Positions 1 through 8,713 are shown, counted from the first letter of the stretch. The stretch: DNA of 64,000 nucleotides from AP-15 sp963703855 (GCA_963703855.1 CAVPFW010000022.1:248001-312000); one strand, 5' to 3'. A program made the numbers and translations. The notes: generated by a model not told the origin, from the letters alone.

Positions 1-45
1 CTGGTACGGGAAGTCGCCGGCGTTGGGGGCGTGTCGGCCCGGCAT
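1..45 (-). CDS. Possible start of a minus-strand gene, cut by the window edge
   Basis: An ATG at 45 opens 15 codons (starting MPGRHAPNAGDF) that run off the left edge without a stop. It lies downstream of the decarboxylase on the same strand. There is no clear ribosome binding site and no recognisable family in so short a piece. It could be chance. Confidence 0.25.
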   Translation of the reverse strand, partial: MPGRHAPNAGDFPYQ

Positions 46-128
46 AGGCGCGCGGGAAGTGGAGAATCGCCCCTCACCCCGACCCTCACCCCGCTGGCGG
101 GGGGCTGGCGGGGAGAGGGAGAAGACGC

Positions 129-1259
129 TCAGATGCAATAGGTGCGGATCGGGGCGAAGCCGTTGAACCCGACCGAGGCGTAGCTCGCAGTGTAGGCGCC
201 GGCGGACAGGATCTCGAGCTTGTCGCCGACCTCGAGGCCGAGGGGCAGCCGGTATTCGGTCCGCTCGTAGAGGATGTCGGCGCTGTCGCAGGTCGGCCCG
301 GCGAGGATGACCGGGCCGCACACCCCGCCGCGGCCGGGGGTCGCGATCCGGTATTTGATGCTCTCGTCCATGGTCTCGGCGAGGCCGTTGAACTTGCCGA
401 CATCGAGATAGACCCAGCGCCGCTTGTCGCCGCCGCCCTTTTCCGAGATCAGCACGACCTCGCTCTGGATGATCCCGGCGTCGCCGACCAGCGAACGGCC
501 CGGCTCGATGATGATCTCGGGCAGATGGTTGCCGAAATGCCGGGTGACCGCCGCCATGACCGCGTGGGCGTAACGCTCGACGGCGGGCACCTCGCCGGTG
601 TAGTGCGCCGGAAACCCGCCGCCGATATTGACCATGCGCAGGTCGATGTCGGCCTCGGCGAGCAGCGAGAACATGCGCGCCGCAGCCCCGAGCGCGCGGT
701 CCCATTGCCGCAGATCGGTCTGCTGCGAGCCGACATGGAAAGAAACGCCGCAGGGGTCGAGGCCGAGCTCGCGCGCCCGGCGCAGCAGCTCGACCGCCAT
801 CTCGGGGGTGCAGCCGAATTTGCGCGACAGCGGCCACTCCGCACCCGCGCAGTCGACCAGGATCCGGCAGAAGACCCGCGCACCCGGGGCGGCGCGCACC
901 AGCTTGTCGAGCTCGTGGGCGCTGTCGAAGGCGAACAGCCGCAACCCGGTGCCATAGGCAAAGGCGATGTCCTTTTCCTTTTTGATCGTGTTGCCAAAGG
1001 ACAGCCGGTCGGCGGCCGCGCCATTGTCGAGGCAGAGCTCGATCTCGCCGCGGCTCGCCACGTCGAAATTGGCGCCTTTGCGCTCGAGCATGGCGACGAT
1101 CGCGGGGGCAGGATTGGCCTTGACCGCGTAATAGACCCGAGCCAGCGGCAGATGCCGGCACAAGGCGTCGTACGCTTCGCCGATCACGTCGAGATCGACG
1201 ACGAGGCAAGGAGTCTCGGGCGAATTTTCGGCGAGGAAGCGAGAGATCCTCTCATTCAT
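129..1259 (-). CDS. Fold-type III PLP decarboxylase, ornithine/lysine decarboxylase type
   Basis: The 376-residue product fits the eukaryote-like ornithine (or ornithine/lysine) decarboxylases of alphaproteobacteria, which make putrescine or cadaverine in the cytoplasm. The PLP lysine is K47 in YYAVKANP. HVGSQ, the glycine-rich GGGFP phosphate loop, EPGR and the C-terminal GPTCDSAD with the active-site cysteine are all present in family order. The start at 1259 (MNERISRF) was chosen because homology begins there. An in-frame ATG at 1271 is possible, but the purine-rich GGAAGG directly abuts it and is better spaced for 1259. Substrate preference between ornithine and lysine cannot be read by eye. 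The gene appears monocistronic; the upstream interval is empty. Confidence 0.9.
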   Translation of the reverse strand: MNERISRFLAENSPETPCLVVDLDVIGEAYDALCRHLPLARVYYAVKANPAPAIVAMLERKGANFDVASRGEIELCLDNGAAADRLSFGNTIKKEKDIAFAYGTGLRLFAFDSAHELDKLVRAAPGARVFCRILVDCAGAEWPLSRKFGCTPEMAVELLRRARELGLDPCGVSFHVGSQQTDLRQWDRALGAAARMFSLLAEADIDLRMVNIGGGFPAHYTGEVPAVERYAHAVMAAVTRHFGNHLPEIIIEPGRSLVGDAGIIQSEVVLISEKGGGDKRRWVYLDVGKFNGLAETMDESIKYRIATPGRGGVCGPVILAGPTCDSADILYERTEYRLPLGLEVGDKLEILSAGAYTASYASVGFNGFAPIRTYCI

Positions 1260-1774
1260 TATTGGGGTCATCCTTCCGCGAGGCGGCTGAGCGCAACAGC
1301 TGCTGCCGGCCACGGCTGGGGCTGCGACGACGTGTGGACCCACGCTGCCGCCGCCTCGGGCTTGACCGAGAGCGAACCGAAAAGAAAGTCGAGCCGGGTG
1401 TTGAGGCCCAGCTCGGTCGGGTTGTGCTGCTTAGCTCAGACTACTCGGGTCGATGACCCGGTTGCCCCGCCCGCGCAGGCGCGTTCCGCGAAGGTTCGCG
1501 TCAGGGCAGGGCACCACGCCCCTCAGTCGGATAGCAACCATATCGACCTCCCTCTCGGGACCGGCCTGGCGGCCGGACGACCAAAAAGGACGCGTTACGT
1601 CGTTGCATAACCACCATGGGCCATAGGCACGTGCGAGTGCGTCGAGAGCCGGATAGATACGCTGATCCGTCGGGAACGCAAGGGAGAATTCCGAAAAAAT
1701 TCGATGGCTAGCCACCTTGCGGCCCGCCCCGCCGCGTGCGCCGCGCAGACGCCCGCGTCGATCCGCCGGATTGT
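1260..1774. other. Intergenic interval with no supported gene
   Basis: About 515 bases lie between the decarboxylase start and the pncC stop. Open frames here are shadows or extensions of neighbours and resemble no family I know. I see no tRNA, convincing terminator or riboswitch. It presumably carries the decarboxylase promoter. Confidence 0.5.
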
Positions 1775-2260
1775 TCAGCCGAGAGCCTTTTCCAACAGAT
1801 CGAGGGCGGCGATCGAAAAGGCGCGCATGTTTTCCAGGCGGTCGCTCTGGCCGGTCTCGACGGTGATCGAGCGTTCGCCTCCGGGCCCGATCACGGCGAT
1901 GCAGGAATGCCCGGCGGCGTGGCCGTAGCGGCTGCCGGTCGGCCCGGCGGTCCCGGTCTCGCCGACCGACCAACCGGTGGCGAGCTTGCCCCGGATCTTG
2001 CGCGCGAACAGCAGCGCATAGGCTTCGGTCGACGGCGTGATGCCGGTCAGCTCCTGATCGGTCACGGCGAGCAAGGCGCTTCGCGACTGCCGGGTATAGA
2101 CGACCGCACCGCCCATGAAATAGGCCGAAGCGCCGGGGATCGCCAAGAGCGCCGCCGAAATCAGGCCCGCGGTAGAGGATTCGGCGACCGAGATCGTCTC
2201 GTTGCGCGCCTTGAGCTTGGCCGCGATCCGCTCCGCCTGGGGCAGCAAATCCTGTAACAT
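1775..2260 (-). CDS. pncC: Nicotinamide-nucleotide amidohydrolase (CinA C-terminal family)
   Basis: The 161-residue stand-alone CinA C-terminal domain deamidates nicotinamide mononucleotide in pyridine-nucleotide salvage. The family signature is at residues 26-33 (AESSTAGL, with the nucleophile serine in the slot usually written ESCTGG), followed by GGAVVYT near residue 51 and ETGTAGP. Length matches stand-alone PncC proteins, without the N-terminal molybdopterin-like CinA domain. The start at 2260 has an excellent GGAGGTGA ribosome binding site seven bases upstream. It sits next to a truncated enoyl-CoA hydratase on the other strand; no operon partner is visible. Confidence 0.9.
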   Translation of the reverse strand: MLQDLLPQAERIAAKLKARNETISVAESSTAGLISAALLAIPGASAYFMGGAVVYTRQSRSALLAVTDQELTGITPSTEAYALLFARKIRGKLATGWSVGETGTAGPTGSRYGHAAGHSCIAVIGPGGERSITVETGQSDRLENMRAFSIAALDLLEKALG

Positions 2261-2311
2261 CGCTTCACCTCCATTCCTTTGTCGAGATGCGGCGCGAGAG
2301 GGAGCACAGCG

Positions 2312-2455
2312 ATGGGCTGCGAGACGATCCTCTACGCCGGGGACCGGCCGATCGGGACCCTGACCATGGACCGCCCCGAGGGCGGCAACATGTTCACCCC
2401 GATCATGGGGCACGAGATCTGCGATTGCATCAACCTCGTGCGCCGCGCGACCGGA
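2312..2455 (+). pseudogene. Truncated N-terminal fragment of an enoyl-CoA hydratase
   Basis: An ATG at 2312, preceded by GAGAGGGAG, opens a frame beginning MGCETILYAGD and continuing through LTMDRPEGGNMFTPIMGHE and CDCINLVR. This is the recognisable first ~47 residues of the crotonase fold (the usual RP.x.NAFT..M..E segment). Homology stops near 2450, just where the convergent glycosyltransferase-like gene ends. No oxyanion-hole segment follows. I infer a gene truncated by rearrangement, not a functional protein. Confidence 0.55.
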
Positions 2456-3055
2456 TCAGAACCCGCGCCTCGGGCTGAGACGGTGATGGCTCTCGCCGTC
2501 GTCGACGTCTTCGAGGGTTGCGACGAAGCCCACCGCGATCCGGCGAGGCAAGCTCGCCAATGTGTCGGCGAGCGCGTGCGGGCCGGACCACCGCACCCGC
2601 TCGAACAAAGGCGGCAAATTCGGCCGGCGTCGCGCGCCGACGAGCCAGAACCCGCCATCCACGGCCGGACCAAAGACCAGATCCTTCGCGCCGAGCAGGC
2701 GGAAGGCGGCATCGATGTGGCGCGCCTCGAGCGCCGGAATATCGCTGCCGACGAGCACCACCGGGCCGGGCGGCCCGCCGGCAAGCGCGCGGCCCATGCG
2801 CCGGCCGAGGTCGCCGCCGCCCTGCGCCAAGACCTCCAGCCCCGGGCGCCAATGCCGGGCATGGCGCCGCACCCGGTCCGGCGTCACCGCAACTCGCACG
2901 TCCCAGCGCCGGTCGGCGCCCAGCCGGCGCAGCAGCAGCGCGATCATCAGCCGCTCGAAGCGCACCGCGGCGAGGTCGCCGATCTCCTGTGCCAGCCGGC
3001 GCTTGCCGTGCCCGAGAGCCGGCGCGCGCACGAACAGCACAAGCTGGCGACGCAT
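2456..3055 (-). CDS. TIGR04282-type glycosyltransferase-like protein
   Basis: The 199-residue cytoplasmic protein of the DUF2064/TIGR04282 type has a GT-A/nucleotidyltransferase fold. Visible features are the N-terminal VLFVRAP..GHGKRRLA motif, GSDIPAL near the middle (putative metal/nucleotide acidic site) and PAVDGGFWLVG. Databases name the family 'arsenosugar biosynthesis-associated', but the reaction is not established to my knowledge. The ATG overlaps the stop of the upstream glycosyltransferase by one base (TGATG), so the two are translationally coupled and probably work together. No arsenic methyltransferase or ArsS-type gene is seen nearby, so an arsenosugar role is uncertain here. 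Confidence 0.8.
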   Translation of the reverse strand: MRRQLVLFVRAPALGHGKRRLAQEIGDLAAVRFERLMIALLLRRLGADRRWDVRVAVTPDRVRRHARHWRPGLEVLAQGGGDLGRRMGRALAGGPPGPVVLVGSDIPALEARHIDAAFRLLGAKDLVFGPAVDGGFWLVGARRRPNLPPLFERVRWSGPHALADTLASLPRRIAVGFVATLEDVDDGESHHRLSPRRGF

Positions 3056-3750
3056 CAGCCGTAGAACCGCAACAGCCGCTCGGGCGCCAGGCCGGCGAAA
3101 TAGAGACAAAGGCAAAGGAGGTTGCGCAGCGGCCGGCGCCAATAGCCGTCGCGGCGGTAGCGGCGCGCCGAGGCGACGCAGCCCACGCCGATGCGTGCGA
3201 GCCTTTGGCGGCCGAGCCGGCGCGCCAGATCGACATCCTCCATCAGCGGCAGCGGGGCAAAGCCCCCGACCGCATCGTAGAGGGCGCGGCTGATCAGCAG
3301 CCCCTGATCGCCATAGGGCAATGCCAGAACCCGGCAGCGCCAGCCGACGATCCGCTCGAGACGTCGCGCCGCGGGCGCCGGGTCATCCAGGACCAAATCG
3401 AAATAGCCGGCGCGGGCCGCGGTCTGCTGGGCTGCGATGAAGTCGCCGACCGCCTTCGCCCAACCCGGCTCGGGACGGCAGTCGGCATGCAGAAACAGCA
3501 GCCAGTCGCTCGATGATGCATCCGCGCCGGCGGCGAGCTGAGTGCCGCGCCCGCGTGTGGCGGCAATCACGCAGGCACCCGCCGCACCGGCGATGGCGAT
3601 GGTTTCGTCGACCGACCCGCCATCGGCGACGATGACCTCGCAAATCAACCGCTCGGAGCGCAACGCGCCCAGCACCTGCGGGAGCGTCTCGGCCGCATTC
3701 AGCGACGGAATAACGATCGAGACCGAAGATAGTTCTTGAAATGTTCGCAT
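3055..3750 (-). CDS. TIGR04283-type family 2 glycosyltransferase
   Basis: A 231-residue GT2 enzyme. It begins with SIVIPSLNAAETLPQ, has the nucleotide-sugar EVIVADGGS motif, the DXD-like HADCRPE, and ends with a short hydrophobic C-terminal patch (LLCLCLYFAGL) that may associate with the membrane. Length and pattern fit the TIGR04283 family, regularly paired with TIGR04282 as here. The start at 3750 lies only 21 bases from the divergent radical SAM gene, so promoters must overlap the coding ends. It is the first gene of a two-gene operon. Acceptor and donor are unknown. Confidence 0.82.
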   Translation of the reverse strand: MRTFQELSSVSIVIPSLNAAETLPQVLGALRSERLICEVIVADGGSVDETIAIAGAAGACVIAATRGRGTQLAAGADASSSDWLLFLHADCRPEPGWAKAVGDFIAAQQTAARAGYFDLVLDDPAPAARRLERIVGWRCRVLALPYGDQGLLISRALYDAVGGFAPLPLMEDVDLARRLGRQRLARIGVGCVASARRYRRDGYWRRPLRNLLCLCLYFAGLAPERLLRFYG

Positions 3751-3771
3751 GGTTGGTGCAAGCTGCGCAAT

Positions 3772-4854
3772 ATGGATATGCCGGGCATGATCGGGCCGCG
3801 CAAGGGACGCGGTGCCGCCAGCAACGTCAGCGGCCGCTTCGAGGCCGAGCAGCGCGTGGCCTTTGACGATGGCTGGGGGGCCGCCGACGAAGACCCGGTG
3901 CCGCTGACGACCACCCTGACGGTCAATTCGACGCGCACGATCATCGCCCGTAACGAGTCGCCCGATATCGGCTTCGACCGGTCGATCAACCCCTATCGCG
4001 GCTGCGAGCATGGTTGCATCTATTGCTACGCACGGCCGAGCCATGCCTATCTCGGCCTGTCGCCCGGCCTCGATTTCGAGAGCCGGCTGTTCTACAAGCC
4101 GCAGGCGGCGGCATTGCTCGCCGCGGAATTGCGCAAAAAAGGCTATGCCTGCCGCCCGATCGCGCTCGGCAGCAACACCGACCCCTATCAGCCGGTCGAA
4201 CGCCGGCTCGGCGTCACCCGCTCGATCCTCGAAGTGCTGCGCGATTTTCGCCACCCGGTCACGATCGTCACCAAATCGGCGCTGGTCCGGCGCGATCTCG
4301 ACATCCTCGCCGCGATGGCAAAGGACCGGCTCGCGATCGTCACGGTCTCGGTGACGACCCTCGATCGCATGCTCGCGCGGCGCATGGAGCCGCGCGCAGC
4401 GACGCCGGAGCGTCGGCTCGAAACTATCGCGGCGCTCACCGATGCCGGGGTCCCGACCGGGGTGCTGGCCGCGCCGATGATCCCGGCGCTCAACGACAGC
4501 GAGATGGAGCAGATCCTCGAACGGGCATATGAAGCGGGCGCAACTTCGGCCGGCTACACTTTGCTGCGCCTGCCGCTCGAGCTGAAAGCCCTGTTCCGGG
4601 AATGGCTCGAAGCGCATTTCCCGGACAGGGCGGCCCATGTGCTCTCGCTGGTCGCCCAGGCCCACGGCGGCCGGCTCTACAATTCGGCGTGGTCGAAAAG
4701 GATGACCGGCGCCGGCCCCTATGCCGACATGCTCCGGGTGAGGTTCGACCGCGCCTGCCGCCGGCTCGGTCTCAACCAGCGCACGACGAAGCCGCTCGAC
4801 ACCACCCGCTTCCACCCCCCGCCGCAACCGGGCGATCAGCTGAAGCTGCTCTGA
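3772..4854 (+). CDS. PA0069-family radical SAM protein
   Basis: A 360-residue radical S-adenosylmethionine protein of the SplB-like COG1533 type. The cluster-binding motif is C78-x3-C82-x2-C85 (CEHGCIYC), preceded by NPYRGC and followed by YARPSHAYLG, the standard PA0069-family arrangement. ALGSNTDPYQPVER is another conserved block. Function of the family is not known; repair-lyase-like chemistry is suggested only by similarity to spore photoproduct lyase. The start is 3772; a second in-frame ATG is at 3778. It is divergently transcribed from the two-glycosyltransferase operon. Confidence 0.85.
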   Translation: MDMPGMIGPRKGRGAASNVSGRFEAEQRVAFDDGWGAADEDPVPLTTTLTVNSTRTIIARNESPDIGFDRSINPYRGCEHGCIYCYARPSHAYLGLSPGLDFESRLFYKPQAAALLAAELRKKGYACRPIALGSNTDPYQPVERRLGVTRSILEVLRDFRHPVTIVTKSALVRRDLDILAAMAKDRLAIVTVSVTTLDRMLARRMEPRAATPERRLETIAALTDAGVPTGVLAAPMIPALNDSEMEQILERAYEAGATSAGYTLLRLPLELKALFREWLEAHFPDRAAHVLSLVAQAHGGRLYNSAWSKRMTGAGPYADMLRVRFDRACRRLGLNQRTTKPLDTTRFHPPPQPGDQLKLL

Positions 4855-5350
4855 CCCGTCGCAGGCGGGGCGGATCTCGGAGAGGTGGCGCCTATCCTTC
4901 GGCCGGGCTCGCCATCGGCCCATCGTCGACGGCTATGCGTCCTTTGGGAAATTTACCCGAGGAGTGACAATCGTGGTCGGCAATCCCTCTCTAGGCAGCT
5001 GGGACGGCTACCTGTGGTTCGGTACGGTCGGGCTGCGCCGGCCCACGCGTCGGGGAAGCCCGCGGGGATGCCGGTATCGAAGGCGACGCTGCGATTGATG
5101 CCGATCGCGCAGACACCGGCGCCGCTGACGATTTGCCTTGTCCCCAGCGCGCGTGAAATGAAGACGTGGATGCGCGGTTCAAGTCCGCGCAAGACGATGC
5201 CGAATTGTATCGCTGGAGTCATAAACACGTTTACCTTAAAGCCGAAATTTCCCCGGACAGCTCTGCGCGAAAGCGGGGGCGACCGTGAGATGCTGGGATC
5301 GTTCGGTTCATTTCGGGTCGGACACTAAAGGCGCGCTCTGATCCCGTTCC
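4855..5350. other. Intergenic interval with a degenerate palindrome
   Basis: About 500 bases without a supported gene. Around 5164-5197 is an imperfect palindrome (GATGCGCGGTTCAAGTCCGCGC) of the same design as the REP elements at 35.3, 40.7 and 42.4-42.8 kb. The rest shows nothing recognisable. Confidence 0.45.
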
Positions 5351-6196
5351 TCATCCGCGACGCTGGGCGCGGCGCAGGAAGTCAATGAAGATCGCGGCCA
5401 GCAGACCTTCCTTCTTTTCCCAATCCTCGAGCGCCACGTCGAGATCCTCGCGGTCTTCGGTCAGGACTTCGTGGTATTCGCTGTTGGGCATCAGCCGGTG
5501 CGCGGCCTGGCCCGGGGCGCGCGGGTGCACCCGGTCGTTGCCGGGGACGATGCAGGCCGGCATCGTCATCGAGCGCAACTCGGCCGGGCTCAGCCCGATC
5601 ACCGGATGGTCGGCGCCCTCGTTGAACGCACGGCGCCAGCGCTCCATGACCGCGATGAAATTTTTGACCCCGATCGCCATCAGCCGCGCCCGGTTGGCCG
5701 GGTTGGCCTTGATCACCTCGGCGAAATGCTCGCTGGTGCAGACCGCCTCCATGCCGCCCTTCTGTGCCATCTCGATAAACTGGGTGTAGTAGTTCTCGAC
5801 CAGCCGCTGCGCCGCATAGGGGCCGCCGGTGACCCGCCACAGCAGGAGGCCGCTCACCGCGGCGGGATGACGCAGTGCCAGCAGCAAAGCGAGCCGGCAG
5901 CCCGACGAGCTGCCGCCGATGAACGCCGGCAATGCATCGAGCTGCGACAACAGCTCGCGCAGATCCTCGGCCCAGATCTCATTCTCGGAATTGCCGCCGT
6001 CGAACGACACGGCGGAGGCGCCGCAATTGCGCCGGTCGTAGACCAGCACCCGGTTGCCGGCCTCGGCGAGCTTTTCCGCGAGCGGCCTGACCCCGTCGAG
6101 ACCGCGCCTGCCGCCCGGCTGCAACGCCACCCACGGGCCGCGTTCGCCCAGCACCCGGTAATTGATCTCGACGCCGCGGATCGATGCGACCGGCAT
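5351..6196 (-). CDS. Alpha/beta hydrolase
   Basis: A 281-residue alpha/beta-hydrolase-fold protein. It has the N-terminal EINYRVLGERGP strand typical of esterase/epoxide-hydrolase-like members, VLVYDRRNCGAS, and a nucleophile elbow GGSSSGCR near residue 95. The usual C-terminal acid and histidine are suggested by PGNDRVHP and SEYHEV. No signal peptide. The start at 6196 is preceded by GGGGGTGAG. It is transcribed away from the glutamine-synthetase-like gene and shares the repeat-rich interval with it. Substrate unknown. Confidence 0.75.
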   Translation of the reverse strand: MPVASIRGVEINYRVLGERGPWVALQPGGRRGLDGVRPLAEKLAEAGNRVLVYDRRNCGASAVSFDGGNSENEIWAEDLRELLSQLDALPAFIGGSSSGCRLALLLALRHPAAVSGLLLWRVTGGPYAAQRLVENYYTQFIEMAQKGGMEAVCTSEHFAEVIKANPANRARLMAIGVKNFIAVMERWRRAFNEGADHPVIGLSPAELRSMTMPACIVPGNDRVHPRAPGQAAHRLMPNSEYHEVLTEDREDLDVALEDWEKKEGLLAAIFIDFLRRAQRRG

Positions 6197-6330
6197 GGCT
6201 CACCCCCATGGTCGAACGACAGGATTTCTGCGATCCTAGCCGATATCCCCGCTGGACGCAGAGGAATCGGCATGCGTTGGCGTCTTCCTCTTTCTCGGCC
6301 GAGGGCGCAATTGAACGCGGGTTCCGCGTC

Positions 6331-6475
6331 GCTGCCCCTCTCCGCCGCATCGCGGGGGAGAGGAAGGGGTCCGTGCGGCGCGCGGGAGGGTGAGGTGGCC
6401 CTTGCAGAATTCGCGCGCGGCCGCACCGCCCACCTCACCCCAGCCCTCTCCGCCCGCTGGCGGGGGGAGAGAAGT
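6331..6475. repeat. Pair of GC-rich 'CTCTCC...GGGAGAG' palindromes
   Basis: Two imperfect hairpins, at about 6332-6370 and 6434-6473, each have CCCTCTCC-type and GGGGAGAGG-type arms. Related elements occur near 70-125, 16330-16412, 23767-23812, 36225-36255 and 49417-49440, always between genes. They may act as transcript 3' structures or dispersed repeats. Confidence 0.6.
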
Positions 6476-6509
6476 CCGGCTGCGGACCGGCGGCAGAGGA
6501 AAGGAAGAT

Positions 6510-7784
6510 ATGATCCGCGAGGAACTCGTCTTCGTCGCCACCTGCGACATTTCGGGGCACGTGCGCGGCAAGGGCTTCCCGGCATGCGAATTGCCAGGGC
6601 GGCTCACAAAGGGCATCGGCTGGACCGGCAGCAACCTGATGATGTCGCCGGCCGGGCCGATCTGGGACACTCCGTTCGGCACCGCCGGCGATCTGATGAT
6701 CGTGCCCGACCCGGCGGCCGAGGTCAGGGTCGATTTCGCCGACGGCTCGGCGGTCGAGCATTTCTTTCTCGGCGACATCCGCACCACCGACGGCGAGCCG
6801 TGGGAGTGCTGCCCGCGCGATTTCCTGCGCCGGGCGGCGCGCGAATTGGAGGAGGCGGCGGGGCTGCGGCTCCTTGCCGCGTTCGAGCAGGAATTTCTCT
6901 ATACCGGAACCGACGACCGCCCGGGCGACGCCTATGCGCTCGGGGCCTTCCGCCGCCAGAGCAGCTTCGGGGAGGCGTTCATCGCCGCGTTGCGCGCCGC
7001 CGGACTGGTCCCGGACAGTTTGCTCGCCGAATACGGGCCGCGCCAGTTCGAGGTGACGGTGACGCCCCAGCCCGCACTCACCGCCGCCGACCACGCGGCG
7101 ATCACTCGCGAGATGGCGCGCGCCACGGCCCAGCGCCTCGGCCACCGTGCGATCTTCTCGCCCAAGCCCGCGCCCGACAATGTCGGCAGCGGCGTGCACA
7201 TCCATATGAGCTTGTGGGATGGGGCCGGGCGGCCGACGACCCGCGCACTGGGCGAGAAGATGGATCTGAGCAAGCCCGCCCAGCACTTCTTTGCCGGCAT
7301 TTTGCACCACATGCCGGCGATCTGCGCGGTCACCGCCCCCTCGCCGGTCTCCTATCTGCGCCTCGTGCCCAATGCCTGGGCGCCGACCCTGATCGATCTG
7401 GTGCGGCAGGACCGCGGCGCCGCGCTGCGGATCTGCCCGGTCTTCGCCGCCGCGGACGCCGACGAGACCGCTCGCCAGTTCAATGTCGAGTTCCGCGTGT
7501 GCGACGCTGCGGCGAGCCCCTATCTGGCATTGGGCGTGGTGATCTTCGCCGGGGTCGATGGCATCCGCCGCGCGCTGCCGTTGCCGGCGGCGGGGACGAC
7601 GCCGGGCTCCCTGCCCCGCTCGCTCGACCAGGCGCTCGACCTGCTCGCGGCCAGCGAGGCAGCCGCGCAATGGTTCGGCCCGACCTATATGGACGCCTAT
7701 CTGCGCTTCAAGCGGGTCGAAGCGGAAAAGGTCGCGGCGCTGTCGCCGGCCGAGCTCTGCGCCCATTACGCCGAGATTTATTGA
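6510..7784 (+). CDS. Glutamine-synthetase-like glutamate-amine ligase
   Basis: The 424-residue member of the GlnA superfamily is of the short gamma-glutamyl ligase type rather than housekeeping GlnA. The N-terminal beta-grasp remnant (CDISGHVRGKGFP) is followed by the catalytic-domain glutamate motif AAFEQEFLYTG, GSGVHIHMSLWD (ATP/ammonia site), SYLRLVPNAWAP and a C-terminal EFRVCDAAASPYLALG. Such proteins typically join glutamate to an amine; the substrate cannot be read. The start at 6510 follows GAGGAAAGGAAGAT. The next gene, an N-formylglutamate amidohydrolase, lies about 110 bases downstream in the same direction, suggesting a shared glutamate-derivative pathway. Confidence 0.82.
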   Translation: MIREELVFVATCDISGHVRGKGFPACELPGRLTKGIGWTGSNLMMSPAGPIWDTPFGTAGDLMIVPDPAAEVRVDFADGSAVEHFFLGDIRTTDGEPWECCPRDFLRRAARELEEAAGLRLLAAFEQEFLYTGTDDRPGDAYALGAFRRQSSFGEAFIAALRAAGLVPDSLLAEYGPRQFEVTVTPQPALTAADHAAITREMARATAQRLGHRAIFSPKPAPDNVGSGVHIHMSLWDGAGRPTTRALGEKMDLSKPAQHFFAGILHHMPAICAVTAPSPVSYLRLVPNAWAPTLIDLVRQDRGAALRICPVFAAADADETARQFNVEFRVCDAAASPYLALGVVIFAGVDGIRRALPLPAAGTTPGSLPRSLDQALDLLAASEAAAQWFGPTYMDAYLRFKRVEAEKVAALSPAELCAHYAEIY

Positions 7785-7797
7785 TGTCGCCGGCCGG

Positions 7798-7858
7798 AGC
7801 GCGGGCGTCCCGCCCGCAGGTGAGCCACCCGCCTTCGCAGGTGCAGGCTCGGCCCGCG
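7798..7858. repeat. Palindromic repeat GCGGGCGTCCCGCCCGC
   Basis: A short perfect palindrome (about 7801-7817) followed by a degenerate arm ending GGCCCGCGGTCC. The same element recurs near 33064-33112 in a similar between-gene position. It may be transcribed between the ligase and amidohydrolase genes. Confidence 0.55.
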
Positions 7859-7896
7859 GTCCCGATTTGGCCGATCCAAGCGGGTATCGCGTGGCG

Positions 7897-8673
7897 ATGA
7901 CCGACGCTCGGCTGCTCGACCCCGACGAACCCGACCCGGTCACCTTCGACAACGAGGCCGGGCGCTCAGTCTTCTTTCTGACCTGCGACCACGGCGGCCG
8001 GGCCATTCCGCGCCGGCTCGGCCGGCTCGGCCTGGCCGAGCCCGACACGATGCGCCACATCGCCTGGGACATCGGCATCGCCGAAATCGGCCGGCTGCTG
8101 TCGCGCCGGTTGGACGCGGCGTTGATCGTGCAGAGCTATTCGCGGCTGGTGATCGACTGCAACCGCGACCCGACGGTGGCGAGCTCGATCCCGGAGATCA
8201 GCGAGCAGACCGTGATCCCCGATAACCAGGGACTGGGCGAGATTGCCCGGGAAGCACGGATCGAGGCGATCTTCCGCCCTTATCACAACCGGATCGCGGC
8301 AGCGCTCGACCACCGCGCGGCACAGGGCCGGGCCACGGTGCTGGTGGCGCTGCACAGCTTCACCCCGGTCTTTATCGGCGTGTCGCGGCCGTGGCATGTC
8401 GGGGTTCTGTTCAACCGCGACGCGCGGCTCGCCCGCCCGCTGCTCACCCTGATGCGGGCCGAAGGCGATCTGACCGTCGGCGACAACGAGCCCTACCGGG
8501 TCACCGATCTGACCGACTACACCGTCCCGGTGCATGGCGAACGCCGCGGCCTGCCGCATGTCGAGATCGAGATCCGCCAGGATTTGATCGCCGAACCCGC
8601 GGGCCAGGCCGCCTGGGCCGAGCGCCTGGCTCGCCTCCTCCCCGCCGCCTACGCCAAGCTGCCGCGCACCTGA
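7897..8673 (+). CDS. N-formylglutamate amidohydrolase family protein
   Basis: A 258-residue zinc-hydrolase-fold protein of the HutG-like FGase family. Features are FFLTCDHGGRAIP (first metal histidine and acidic residue), DWDI/GIAEIG-type segment, SRLVIDCNRDP, and VALHSFTPVF with the second histidine, then VEIEIRQDL at the end. It would release formate or another acyl group from an N-acyl-glutamate-like compound. The chosen ATG is 7897; a GTG two codons upstream is an alternative. It lies downstream of the glutamine-synthetase-like gene, which supports a pathway that makes and unmakes glutamate conjugates. Confidence 0.82.
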   Translation: MTDARLLDPDEPDPVTFDNEAGRSVFFLTCDHGGRAIPRRLGRLGLAEPDTMRHIAWDIGIAEIGRLLSRRLDAALIVQSYSRLVIDCNRDPTVASSIPEISEQTVIPDNQGLGEIAREARIEAIFRPYHNRIAAALDHRAAQGRATVLVALHSFTPVFIGVSRPWHVGVLFNRDARLARPLLTLMRAEGDLTVGDNEPYRVTDLTDYTVPVHGERRGLPHVEIEIRQDLIAEPAGQAAWAERLARLLPAAYAKLPRT

Positions 8674-8675
8674 CC

Positions 8676-8713
8676 GCGGCAGCGCTTCGGCATTGGCTGC
8701 TTAGCGCTGCCGC
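8676..8713. terminator. Possible bidirectional terminator hairpin between convergent genes
   Basis: An 11-base perfect inverted repeat (GCGGCAGCGCT / AGCGCTGCCGC) with a 16-base loop lies between two convergent genes and includes the stop of the methyltransferase gene. There is no T-run, so intrinsic termination is not certain. Confidence 0.4.
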
